From NCBI RefSeq assembly GCF_040958095.1, contig NC_091185.1, positions 15,083,666 through 15,147,665 on the forward strand: 64,000 nt of DNA. The letters run 5' to 3'. The translations under genes were made by a program, and so were the position numbers. Numbering within the stretch: the first letter of the stretch is position 1; each line of letters starts with the position of its first letter. The notes under the pieces are model-generated. The model had not been told where the DNA came from. It saw nothing but the letters and a program-made list of their open reading frames with translations, and made no database searches. This document shows positions 12,001 through 27,349 of this stretch, piece by piece. This stretch comes from Procambarus clarkii. Lineage: Eukaryota > Arthropoda > Malacostraca > Decapoda > Cambaridae.

Positions 12001-15000
12001 GTACTACTACTACCAGACACACCGTGTGCTGTACTACTACTACCAGACACACCGTGTGCTGTACTACTACTACCAGACACACCATGTGCTGTACTGCTAC
12101 TACCAGACACACCGTGTGCTGTACTACTACCAGACACACCATGTGCTGTACTACTACCAGACACACCATGTGCTGTACTACTACCAGACACACCGTGTGC
12201 TGTACTACTACCAGACACACCGCGTGCTTTACTACTACTACCAGACACACCGTGTGCTGTACTACTACTACCAGACACACCGTGTGCTGTACTACTACCA
12301 GACACACCATGTGCTGTACTACTACTACCAGACCCACCGCGTGCTGTACTGCTACTACCAGACACACCGTGTGCTGTACTACTACCAGACACACCGTGTG
12401 CTGTACTACTACTACCAGACACACCGTCTGCTGTACTACTACCAGACACACCATGTGCTGTACTACTACCAGACACACCGTGTGCTGTTACTACCAGACA
12501 CACCGTGTGCTGTACTACTACCAGATACACCGTGTGCTGTACTACTACTACCAGACACACCATGTGCTGTACTACTACTACCAGACACACCGTGTGCTGT
12601 ACTACTACCAGACACACCGTGTGCTGTACTACTACTACCAGACACACCATGTGCTGTACTACTACTACCAGACACACCGTGTGCTGTACTACTACCAGAC
12701 ACACCGTGTGCTGTACTACTACCAGACACACCGTGTGCTGTACTACTACCAGACACACCGTGTGGTGCTGTACTACTACTACCAGACACACCGTGTGCTG
12801 TACTACTACCAGACACACCATGTGCTGTACTACTACCAGACACACCGTGTGCTGTACTACTACCAGACACACCGTGTGCTGTACTACTACCAGACACGCC
12901 ATGTGCTGTACTACTACCAGACACACCGTGTGCTGTACTACTACCAGACACACCGTGTGCTGTACTACTACCAGACACACCGTGTGCTGTACTACTACCA
13001 GACACACCGTGTGCTGTACTACTACCAGACACACCATGTGCTGTACTACTACCAGACACGCCGTGTGCTGTACTACTACCAGACACACCGTGTGCTGTAC
13101 TACTACCAGACACACCGTGTGCTCTACTACTACCAGACACACCGTGTGCTGTACTACTACCAGACACACCGTGTGCTGTACTACTACCAGACACGCCATG
13201 TGCTGTACTACTACCAGATACACCGTGTGCTGTACTACTACCAGACACACCGTGTGCTGTACTACTACCAGACACACCGTGTGCTGTACTACTACCAGAC
13301 ACACCGTGTGCTGTACTACTACCAGACACACCATGTGCTGTACTACTACCAGACACGCCGTGTGCTGTACTACTACCAGACACACCGTGTGCTGTACTAC
13401 TACCAGACACACCGTGTGCTGTACTACTACCAGACACACCGTGTGCTGTACTACTACTACCAGACACACCGTGTGCTGTACTACTACCAGACACACCGTG
13501 TGCTGTACTACTACCAGACACACCGTGTGCTGTACTACTACCAGACACACCGTGTGCTGTACTACTACCAGACACGCCATGTGCTGTACAACTACCAGAC
13601 ACACCGTGTGCTGTACTACTACTACCAGACACACCATGTGCTGTACTACTACCAGACACACCATGTGCTGTACTACTACCAGACACAACCGTGTGCTGTA
13701 CTACTACCAGACACACCGTGTGCTGTACTACTACCAGACACACCGTGTGCTGTACTACTACCAGACACGCCGTGTGCTGTACTACTACCAGACACACCAT
13801 GTGCTGTACTACTACCAGACACACCATGTGCTGTACTACTACTACCAGACACACTATGTGCTGTACTACTTCTACCAGACACACCATGTTCTGTAGTACT
13901 ACTACCAGACACACCGCGTGCTTTACTACTACTACCAGACACACCGTGTGCTGTACTACTACCAGACACACCATGTGCTGTACTACTACTACCAGACACA
14001 CCGCGTGCTTTACTACTACTACCAGACACACCATGTGCTGTACTACTTCCAGACACACCATGTGCTGTACTACTACTACCAGACACACCATGTGCTGTAC
14101 TACTACTACCAGACACACCGCGTGCTTTACTACTACTACCAGACACACCATGTGCTGTACTACTACCAGACACACCATGTGCTGTACTACTACTACCAGA
14201 TACACCATGTGCTGTACTACTACTACCAGACACACCGTGTGCTGTACTACTACCAGACACACCATGTGCTGTACTACTACCAGACACACCGTGTGCTGTA
14301 CTACTACTACCAGACACACCGTGTGCTGTACTACTACTACCAGACACACCATGTGCTGTACTACTACCAGACACCGTGTGCTGTACTACTACTACCAGTC
14401 ACACCGTGTGCTGTACTACTACTACCAGACACACCATGTGCTGTACTACTACCAGACACACCGTGTGCTGTACTACTACTACCAGACACACCGTGTGCTG
14501 TACTACTACTACCAGACACACCGTGTGCTGTACTACTACTACCAGACACACCGTGTGCTGTACTACTACCAGACACACCGTGTGCTGTACTACTACTACC
14601 AGACACACCGTGTGCTGTACTACTACTACCAGACACACCATGTGCTGTACTACTACTACCAGACACACCATGTGCTGTACTACTACTACCAGACACACCA
14701 TGTGCTGTACTACTACCAGACACACCGTGTGCTGTACTACTACTACCAGACACACCGTGTGCTGTACTACTACTACCAGACACACCGTGTGCTGTACTAC
14801 TACTACCAGACACACCATGTGCTGTACTACTACTACCAGACACACCGTGTGCTGTACTACTACCAGACACACCGTGTGCTGTACTACTGCTACCAGACAC
14901 ACCGTGTGCTGTACTACTACCAGACACACCGTGTGCTGTACTACTACTACCAGACACACCGTGTGCTGTACTACTACCAGACACACCGTGTGCTGTACTA

Positions 15001-18000
15001 CTACTACCAGACACACCGTGTGCTGTACTACTACTACCAGACACACCGTGTGCTGTACTACTACCAGACACACCGTGTGCTGTACTACTACTACCAGACA
15101 CACCGTGTGCTGTACTACTACCAGACACACCATGTGCTGTACTACTACCAGACACACCGTGTGCTGTACTACTACCAGACACACCATGTGCTGTACTACT
15201 ACCAGACACACCGTGTGCTGTACTACTACCAGACACACCGTGTGATGTACTACTACCAGACACACCATGTGCTGTACTACTACCAGACACACCATGTGCT
15301 GTACTACTACCAGACACACCGTGTGCTGTACTACTACCAGACACACCGTGTGCTGTACTACTACTACCAGACACACCGTGTGCTGTACTACTACTACCAG
15401 ACACACCGCGTGCTTTACTACTACTACCAGACACACCGTGTGCTGTACTACTACTACCAGACACACCATGTGCTGTACTGCTACTACCAGACACACCGTG
15501 TGCTGCACTACTACCAGACACACCGTGTGCTGTACTACTACCAGACACACCATGTGCTGTACTACTACCAGACACACCGTGTGCTGTACTACTACCAGAC
15601 ACACCATGTGCTGTACTACTACTACCAGACACACCATGTGCTGTACTACTACCAGACACACCGTGTGCTGTACTACTACCAGACACACCATGTGCTGTAC
15701 TACTACCAGACACACCGTGTGCTGTACTACTACTACCAGACACACCGTGTGCTGTACTACTACTACCAGACACACCATGTGCTGTACTACTACCAGACAC
15801 ACCGTGTGCTGTACTACTACTACCAGACACACCGTGTGCTGTACTACTACCAGACACACCATGTGCTGTACTACTACCAGACACACCGTGTGCTGTACTA
15901 CTACTACCAGACACACCGTGTGCTGTACTACTACTACCAGACACACCATGTGCTGTACTACTACCAGACACACCGTGTGCTGTACTACTACTACCAGACA
16001 CACCGTGTGCTGTACTACTACTACCAGACACACCATGTGCTGTACTACTACCAGACACACCGTGTGCTGTACTACTACTACCAGACACACCGTGTGCTGT
16101 ACTACTACTACCAGACACACCGTGTGCTGTACTACTACTACCAGACACACCGTGTGCTGTACTACTACCAGACACACTGTGTGCTGTACTACTACTACCA
16201 GACACACCGTGTGCTGTACTACTACTACCAGACACACCATGTGCTGTACTACTACTACCAGACACACCATGTGCTGTACTACTACTACCAGACACACCAT
16301 GTGCTGTACTACTACCAGACACACCGTGTGCTGTACTACTACTACTAGACACACCGTGTGCTGTACTACTACTACCAGACACACCGTGTGCTGTACTACT
16401 ACTACCAGACACACCATGTGCTGTACTACTACTACCAGACACACCGTGTGCTGTACTACTACCAGACACACCGTGTGCTGTACTACTACTACCAGACACA
16501 CCGTGTGCTGTACTACTACCAGACACACCGTGTGCTGTACTACTACTACCAGACACACCGTGTGCTGTACTACTACCAGACACACCGTGTGCTGTACTAC
16601 TACTACCAGACACACCGTGTGCTGTACTACTACTACCAGACACACCGTGTGCTGTACTACTAACAGACACACCGTGTGCTGTACTACTACTACCAGACAC
16701 ACCGTGTGCTGTACTACTACCAGACACACCATGTGCTGTACTACTACCAGACACACCGTGTGCTGTACTACTACCAGACACACCGTGTGCTGTACTACTA
16801 CCAGACACACCGTGTGCTGTACTACTACCAGACACACCATGTGCTGTACTACTACCAGACACACCATGTGCTGTACTACTACCAGACACACCGTGTGCTG
16901 TACTACTACCAGACACACCGTGTGCTGTACTACTACTACCAGACACACCGTGTGCTGTACTACTACTACCAGACACACCGCGTGCTTTACTACTACTACC
17001 AGACACACCGTGTGCTGTACTACTACTACCAGACACACCATGTGCTGTACTGCTACTACCAGACACACCGTGTGCTGTACTACTACCAGACACACCATGT
17101 GCTGTACTACTACCAGACACACCATGTGCTGTACTACTACCAGACACACCGTGTGCTGTACTACTACTACCAGACACACCATGTGCTGTACTACTACCAG
17201 ACACACCGTGTGCTGTACTACTACTACCAGACACACCGTGTGCTGTACTACTACTACCAGACACACCATGTGCTGTACTACTACCAGACACACCGTGTGC
17301 TGTACTACTACTACCAGACACACCGTGTGCTGTACTACTACTACCAGACACACCGTGTGCTGTACTACTACTACCAGACACACCGTGTGCTGTACTACTA
17401 CCAGACACACTGTGTGCTGTACTACTACTACCAGACACACCGTGTGCTGTACTACTACTACCAGACACACCATGTGCTGTACTGCTACTACCAGACACAC
17501 CATGTGCTGTACTACTACTACCAGACACACCATGTGCTGTACTACTACCAGACACACCGTGTGCTGTACTACTACTACCAGACACACCGTGTGCTGTACT
17601 ACTACTACCAGACACACCGTGTGCTGTACTACTACTACCAGACACACCATGTGCTGTACTGCTACTACCAGACACACCGTGTGCTGTACTACTACCAGAC
17701 ACACCATGTGCTGTACTACTACCAGACACACCATGTGCTGTACTACTACCAGACACACCGTGTGCTGTACTACTACCAGACACACCGCGTGCTTTACTAC
17801 TACTACCAGACACACCGTGTGCTGTACTACTACTACCAGACACACCGTGTGCTGTACTACTACCAGACACACCATGTGCTGTACTACTACTACCAGACCC
17901 ACCGCGTGCTGTACTGCTACTACCAGACACACCGTGTGCTGTACTACTACCAGACACACCGTGTGCTGTACTACTACTACCAGACACACCGTGTGCTGTA

Positions 18001-21000
18001 CTACTACCAGACACACCATGTGCTGTACTACTACCAGACACACCGTGTGCTGTTACTACCAGACACACCGTGTGCTGTACTACTACCAGATACACCGTGT
18101 GCTGTACTACTACTACCAGACACACCATGTGCTGTACTACTACTACCAGACACACCGTGTGCTGTACTACTACCAGACACACCGTGTGCTGTACTACTAC
18201 TACCAGACACACCATGTGCTGTACTACTACTACCAGACACACCGTGTGCTGTACTACTACCAGACACACCGTGTGCTGTACTACTACCAGACACACCGTG
18301 TGCTTTACTACTACCAGACACACCGTGTGGTGCTGTACTACTACTACCAGACACACCGTGTGCTGTACTACTACCAGACACACCATGTGCTGTACTACTA
18401 CCAGACACACCGTGTGCTGTACTACTACCAGACACACCGTGTGCAGTACTACTACCAGACACGCCATGTGCTGTACTACTACCAGACACACCGTGTGTTG
18501 TACTACTACCAGACACACCGTGTGCTGTACTACTACCAGACACACCGTGTGCTGTACTACTACCAGACACACCGTGTGCTGTACTACTACCAGACACACC
18601 ATGTGCTGTACTACTACCAGACACGCCGTGTGCTGTACTACTACCAGACACACCGTGTGCTGTACTACTACCAGACACACCGTGTGCTCTACTACTACCA
18701 GACACACCGTGTGCTGTACTACTACCAGACACACCGTGTGCTGTACTACTACCAGACACGCCATGTGCTGTACTACTACCAGATACACCGTGTGCTGTAC
18801 TACTACCAGACACACCGTGTGCTGTACTACTACCAGACACACCGTGTGCTGTACTACTACCAGACACACCGTGTGCTGTACTACTACCAGACACACCATG
18901 TGCTGTACTACTACCAGACACGCCGTGTGCTGTACTACTACCAGACACACCGTGTGCTGTACTACTACCAGACACACCGTGTGCTGTACTACTACCAGAC
19001 ACACCGTGTGCTGTACTACTACTACCAGACACACCGTGTGCTGTACTACTACCAGACACACCGTGTGCTGTACTACTACCAGACACACCGTGTGCTGTAC
19101 TACTACCAGACACACCGTGTGCTGTACTACTACCAGACACGCCATGTGCTGTACTACTACCAGACACACCGTGTGCTGTACTACTACTACCAGACACACC
19201 ATGTGCTGTACTACTACCAGACACACCATGTGCTGTACTACTACCAGACACACCGTGTGCTGTACTACTACCAGACACACCGTGTGCTGTACTACTACCA
19301 GACACACCGTGTGCTGTACTACTACCAGACACGCCGTGTGCTGTACTACTACCAGACACACCATGTGCTGTACTACTACCAGACACACCATGTGCTGTAC
19401 TACTACTACCAGACACACCATGTGCTGTACTACTTCTACCAGACACACCATGTTCTGTAGTACTACTACCAGACACACCGCGTGCTTTACTACTACTACC
19501 AGACACACCGTGTGCTGTACTACTACCAGACACACCATGTGCTGTACTACTACTACCAGACACACCGCGTGCTTTACTACTACTACCAGACACACCATGT
19601 GCTGTACTACTTCCAGACACACCATGTGCTGTACTACTACTACCAGACACACCATGTGCTGTACTACTACTACCAGACACACCGCGTGCTTTACTACTAC
19701 TACCAGACACACCATGTGCTGTACTACTACCAGACACACCATGTGCTGTACTACTACTACCAGATACACCATGTGCTGTACTACTACTACCAGACACACC
19801 GTGTGCTGTACTACTACCAGACACACCATGTGCTGTACTACTACCAGACACACCGTGTGCTGTACTACTACTACCAGACACACCGTGTGCTGTACTACTA
19901 CTACCAGACACACCATGTGCTGTACTACTACCAGACACCGTGTGCTGTACTACTACTACCAGACACACCGCGTGCTTTACTACTACTACCAGACACACCG
20001 TGTGCTGTACTACTACTACCAGACACACCATGTGCTGTACTGCTACTACCAGACACACCGTGTGCTGCACTACTACCAGACACACCGTGTGCTGTACTAC
20101 TACCAGACACACCATGTGCTGTACTACTACCAGACACACCGTGTGCTGTACTACTACCAGACACACCATGTGCTGTACTACTACTACCAGATACACCATG
20201 TGCTGTACTACTACTACCAGACACACCGTGTGCTGTACTACTACCAGACACACCATGTGCTGTACTACTACCAGACACACCGTGTGCTGTACTACTACTA
20301 CCAGACACACCGTGTGCTGTACTACTACTACCAGACACACCATGTGCTGTACTACTACCAGACACACCGTGTGCTGTACTACTACTACCAGAGACACCGT
20401 GTGCTGTACTACTACCAGACACACCATGTGCTGTACTACTACCAGACACACCGTGTGCTGTACTACTACTACCAGACACACCGTGTGCTGTACTACTACT
20501 ACCAGACACACCATGTGCTGTACTACTACCAGACACACCGTGTGCTGTACTACTACTACCAGACACACCATGTGCTGTACTACTACTACCAGACACACCA
20601 TGTGCTGTACTACTACCAGACACACCGTGTGCTGTACTACTACTACCAGACACACCGTGTGCTGTACTACTACTACCAGACACACCGTGTGCTGTACTAC
20701 TACTACCAGACACACCGTGTGCTGTACTACTACCAGACACACTGTGTGCTGTACTACTACTACCAGACACACCGTGTGCTGTACTACTACTACCAGACAC
20801 ACCATGTGCTGTACTACTACTACCAGACACACCATGTGCTGTACTACTACTACCAGACACACCATGTGCTGTACTACTACCAGACACACCGTGTGCTGTA
20901 CTACTACTACCAGACACACTGTGTGCTGTACTACTACTACCAGACACACCGTGTGCTGTACTACTACTACCAGACACACCATGTGCTGTACTACTACTAC

Positions 21001-22263
21001 CAGGCACACCGTGTGCTGTACTACTACCAGACACACCGTGTGCTGTACTACTACTACCAGACACACCGTGTGCTGTACTACTACTAGACACACCGTGTGC
21101 TGTACTACTACTACCAGACACACCGTGTGCTGTACTACTACCAGACACACCGTGTGCTGTACTACTACTACCAGACACACCGTGTGCTGTACTACTACTA
21201 CCAGACACACCGTGTGCTGTACTACTAACAGACACACCGTGTGCTGTACTACTACTACCAGACACACCGTGTGCTGTACTACTACCAGACACACCATGTG
21301 CTGTACTACTACCAGACACACCGTGTGCTGTACTACTACCAGACACACCGTGTGCTGTACTACTACCAGACACACCGTGTGCTGTACTACTACCAGACAC
21401 ACCATGTGCTGTACTACTACCAGACACACCATGTGCTGTACTACTACCAGACACACCGTGTGCTGTACTACTACCAGACACACCGTGTGCTGTACTACTA
21501 CTACCAGACACACCGTGTGCTGTACTACTACTACCAGACACACCGCGTGCTTTACTACTACTACCAGACACACCGTGTGCTGTACTACTACTACCAGACA
21601 CACCATGTGCTGTACTGCTACTACCAGACACACCGTGTGCTGTACTACTACCAGACACACCATGTGCTGTACTACTACCAGACACACCATGTGCTGTACT
21701 ACTACCAGACACACCGTGTGCTGTACTACTACCAGACACACCGCGTGCTTTACTACTACTACCAGACACACCGTGTGCTGTACTACTACTACCAGACACA
21801 CCGTGTGCTGTACTACTACCAGACACACCATGTGCTGTACTACTACTACCAGACCCACCGCGTGCTGTACTGCTACTACCAGACACACCGTGTGCTGTAC
21901 TACTACCAGACACACCGTGTGCTGTACTACTACTACCAGACACACCGTGTGCTGTACTACTACCAGACACACCATGTGCTGTACTACTACCAGACACACC
22001 GTGTGCTGTTACTACCAGACACACCGTGTGCTGTACTACTACCAGATACACCGTGTGCTGTACTACTACTACCAGACACACCATGTGCTGTACTACTACT
22101 ACCAGACACACCGTGTGCTGTACTACTACCAGACACACCGTGTGCTGTACTACTACTACCAGACACACCATGTGCTGTACTACTACTACCAGACACACCG
22201 TGTGCTGTACTACTACCAGACACACTGCGTGCTGTACTACTACTACCAGACATACCATGTTGC
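9050..22263. repeat. 13.2-kb minisatellite array, 27- and 30-bp units
   Basis: The unit has a core of CAGACACACCGTGTGCTGTA followed by two or three CTA triplets. Units with CTACTA give 27 bp and units with CTACTACTA give 30 bp, so the array holds between about 440 and 490 copies by simple division. The main variation is at the only CpG of the unit (CCGTG versus CCATG, rarer CTGTG and CTATG). A linked double variant (CCGCGTGCTTT) recurs. Because both unit lengths are multiples of three, several frames on both strands stay open for kilobases. Those frames translate as QTHRVLYYY-, PDTPCAVLL- or RHTVCCTTT-like repeats and switch at rare indels. I treat none as genes. Rare marker variants recur at fixed offsets, showing large internal duplications. 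Confidence 0.97.
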
Positions 22264-22281
22264 TTTTTTATTTTTTTGCAG

Positions 22282-22311
22282 GGATATTCTGCAAGGGGCC
22301 TCAGTCTCTGA
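22282..22311 (+). other. Possible 3' splice site and short terminal exon
   Basis: Just past the array a pyrimidine run (TTTTTTATTTTTTTGCAG, ending at 22281) makes a good splice-acceptor consensus. The following frame GYSARGLSL ends at TGA 22309-22311. No matching upstream exon on the plus strand is visible, so this may be chance. Confidence 0.15.
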
Positions 22312-22369
22312 CTGGCCCTTTAAGTGTTGCTGGTTTATGTTTTTCTTAGGCGGAGTATGAGTATTTATG

Positions 22370-22864
22370 TGAACCATCACATCTTGTATTATCATACCTC
22401 ATCTGCCCTAAGATCCCCTGCTCCACCAGCACATCCTGTATTATCATACCTCACTGTTTTGCCCTGAAGGGGTTGGGGAACTTGTGACTCAAACCTCCAA
22501 AATAGAGTTCGTTGCACCAGACTGTTACTTGCATACAGATGGGCAGTGTTCCAACCACTCTCTGATGAAATAAACCACCAACTTCAGCAGCCACACTCCC
22601 GCTATCGTCGATCGACCAGCAATGGACACTGGAGTGCTTGAAATTTACCAAGGAGATTACCCTATACACCTCTTGATCTTGGAGAGGGGTTCAGAATCAC
22701 ATACTTAGGGTTGTGGCTCCAACACTGGCCTCGTTGTCTTGTGTACACTCCCTACTTGAGCCGCTGTGGCTTCCCACTCTCTCCTTGTTTGGAATGTTCT
22801 CCAAAATCCCCCCTTTCCTGCATTAATATCTTCCTCCAGCCTGTCTGCATCCTTGACCCCTCTC
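22370..22864. other. Unclassified sequence, no gene recognised
   Basis: Unique-looking sequence with a duplicated phrase (ATCATACCTCA near 22391 and 22443). A 72-codon minus-strand frame at 22451-22669 has no domain that I recognise. It may be part of an unrecognised interspersed repeat. Confidence 0.3.
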
Positions 22865-22965
22865 TTTCTCTCTCTCTCCCGCTTTCTGGAAAACCTAACC
22901 AGGACAAGAGCAAAAGCCAGCTAACAAAATTATATAATAAACAAAGAAAACATATTGTTGTGACC
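22865..22965 (-). repeat. Inverted copy of the sequence that precedes the GA array
   Basis: A short TC run (22866-22880) followed by AACCAGGACAAGAGCAAAAG and CCAGCTAACAAAAT is the reverse complement of the segment at 24571-24630, which runs ...TTTGTTAGCTGG and CTTTTGCTCTTGTCCTGG into GAGAGA. Both copies therefore border a GA/TC tract at the same place. The shared segment is probably the end of an LTR plus leader of a retroelement; this is inference. Confidence 0.55.
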
Positions 22966-23865
22966 CCAAGTAGCCTGAAGAACGAGTTTACCCCAATAAG
23001 AGTTATTGGGCAATCTGGACCTGATAGAGAGGTCAGAAGAAGTATAGATATATGTATATATACTAAATACATGATAAATGGCAGTGAATAATTGAAAAGC
23101 ATGAGCAGAGGATGAGCATGTAAATAAGTGACATGGAATGAGATGTCGATGTTTTGGTGACATGATGTGAGGCTCGTGGCACATCGTGACCATACTTGAG
23201 TCACAGAAGTCATGAGAGAGGGTTGTACTTAGCCGAGCTCCTGGCAGAGGAGGAACCCCTAACTGTGTGCTCATTCAAGAGGAGGGAACCAGGCTGGCGT
23301 TTATGTCTGACGCCTGTTGTAAGAATTAATGTACTCAAGTCTGGAGCAGAAAAGCTGTGAGGCAGTCTTAAAGAGACCTTATTGGATGTCTTAGAGGACG
23401 CCATCTGGGAGCTGCAGCTGATTGAATGTCCTCCAAATACAAATTCTGCGGTAAGCTAATATAATAGTTGTTACAGTGGTTGCCTGTGACTGATCGTGTG
23501 CCCAGCGATCATAGCAAGTGTTTATGTATATAGAATATACATTTTATTGAGCCAGTGAACTATGATAAGAGAGTCGAGATAAGAGAACATGCAGGAGGGA
23601 TCAGCGATACGTCCGCCCTCGCCAAAGGTCAAAGGCAACAGAGTGAGGGAGGCCCCAGCCTCGCGACCAGGGAGTCGGCCTGAGACATGTCTGGATATGT
23701 CCCAAGTGGACCCGCCCAGGATGCGGGAGTACCGTCGCAGCGACGCAATAGTGTTTGAAGAGATGTCGGATGGATTTAATACAATACAATACATTACACT
23801 GTCAATACATTTAATTGTGTTCTGTAAAGAAAATGTTTATTATGGCATGATGATGAATTTGCAAG
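22966..23865. other. No gene recognised; possible LTR or leader sequence
   Basis: No domain-bearing frame. From about 23560 the sequence is more GC-rich (a 131-codon plus-strand frame at 23589-23984 has no recognisable domain). Its position upstream of the GA array and the Gypsy gag suggests LTR or leader sequence, but no second LTR could be matched. Confidence 0.25.
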
Positions 23866-23990
23866 TTTGTGTGGGACAATTGCAAAGTTTGTGTGGGAGA
23901 ACTGCAATGTTTGTGTGGGAGAAGTGCAACGTTTGTGTGGGAGAACTGCAACCTTTGTATGGGAAAGTTACAACGTTCGTGTAGTAGAAG
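23866..23990. repeat. 22-bp tandem repeat, about 5.7 copies
   Basis: Five consecutive units beginning TTTGTGTGGGAGAACTGCAA start at 23866, 23888, 23910, 23932 and 23954, followed by a degenerate partial unit. Substitutions between units are few. The unit length is not a multiple of three, so the overlapping open frame is not a repeated peptide. Confidence 0.85.
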
Positions 23991-24624
23991 TTAGTGAGAG
24001 AACTTCGTGCCAGAGGAGTACAAGCTATACTGTAAGGTGAAGATGGACTTCCAGTGAGAAGTGGAACTTCGTGGACCTAGTGAATCTTCGAGCTGTGTAG
24101 GGAGCTACACGTCGTCTGTGTGAAGCGTTTGGAGAGAGCTTCATTGACATTAAATGAGGACTTCATTGCAGCTGGTGCTGCAGGAATGCTTTACATATTT
24201 TGAGGACCCAGATGATGATTGTAATAGGGAAAAGAATAATTCCATTTACCTCGAATAATGAAATAGAGGATCATAAGGACCTTGATATCTGAGGGAGTGC
24301 TTGATTGTGTTATTGGCGTGAAAGGGACTGTGCAAGGAGAGAGATTGATGCTCTTGTAGAGTAGGAAATATATGAATATTATATGTGTCATGTATTGCAG
24401 CCTAAAGCAGTGAAAGAAGCAGAAGGCTCTGGACTGAAGTTCAGGCAGCAGCCTGGTACAGTTATAGGTCGGAGTAATAAGGCGATATAGGAGTGTTATC
24501 AGTTGGTAGCTGCCTAAAAGGTTATATTGTTTTATCGCTATTCATGTGTATGAATATTGTATGTTGTATTGTAATAAATTTTTTTGTTAGCTGGCTTTTG
24601 CTCTTGTCCTGGTGAGGCTTCCTG

Positions 24625-24626
<2 letters not shown>
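23991..24626 (+). other. Leader-like region before GA array
   Basis: There is no domain-bearing coding frame. The last 55 bases contain AATAAA near 24573 and the segment shared in inverted orientation with 22865-22965. The GA tract begins immediately after CCTGGC at 24626. By position this may be the LTR 3' end and untranslated leader of the Gypsy element whose gag starts after the GA tract. Confidence 0.35.
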
Positions 24627-26597
<1,971 letters not shown>

Positions 26598-27349
26598 AAA
26601 CAGCGCCATCTGTTGTCTGTAAGAGCAACACCCTTGCTATACTAATTATGTTACAATTCCATTGCAATGTTTCTGTCTGCATTGATAAATTGAAATTTCA
26701 TAGATTTTGATTTATTTTCATTTTGATTGAACTATTTTGTGTGAATTGCATTGAAATTGAGCTGTGTTGTTCACCATACCGTTCATTTCGTGAGTATAGT
26801 TTCTTTTATTATTTTTTCATATTTTCATTTAATTTTTTAACTGTTTTTCTTATATTTGAGTGATGGGAACATCAGACCACTTAATGTTCCCAATTTTCTG
26901 TTGGGAACATCAGACCACTTAATGTTCCCAATTTTCTGTTGGGAACATCAGACCATTTGGGAAGGCATCGGACGATGGAGTGGAGAATGGTGGGGATGAC
27001 GAGGGGACGGAAGCGAGAGATGGTGAGGAGGACGAGGGGTACAAGGGAGGCTGTAATGGTGGAAAAGGACGATGGCACGGAGGAGTTTGGGATAGTGGGG
27101 TCGAGGGGATGGGGGAATGGAGAATGGTGAGGAGGACAAAGGGACAAGGGAGTGGGACATGGTGGGAAGGAAGAGTGGATGGTGGAGAGGGGAATGGAGG
27201 GGAGGACGAGGGGACGGTGGAGTGGGGAATGGTTGGGAGGCGAGTGAGGCAGGAATGGTGGGTAGGACTGGGGGACAGGGAAGGTTACTCTGGTTCAGCA
27301 ACTTACATGCGTTGCTGAGCCACAGCAACGTGTGGCCGGGTACTGCTAG
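26598..27349 (+). mobile_element. Helitron copy 1, non-autonomous, 5' truncated
   Basis: It begins inside the element (GAAAAACAGCGCCATCTG) and ends with a canonical Helitron 3' terminus: a 7-bp stem hairpin GTTGCTG-AGCCA-CAGCAAC at 27311-27329, a 16-base spacer, then CTAG at 27346-27349 followed by T. The interior has a GGGAACATCAGACCACTTAA block and its inverse (ATGTTCCC), then a G/A-rich stretch of GGGGAATGGTGGG type. No Rep/helicase coding is present, so movement would need an autonomous partner. Confidence 0.8.

Noticed and set aside
9050-22263. CRISPR-like array
   Set aside because: Units are contiguous with no spacers, in an evident eukaryotic transposon context.
8991-22360. Giant open frames of up to about 2389 codons on both strands
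   Set aside because: They are caused by 27- and 30-bp units, both multiples of three without stops. Frames switch together at indels, variation sits at the CpG and not at third codon positions, and several frames are open at once.
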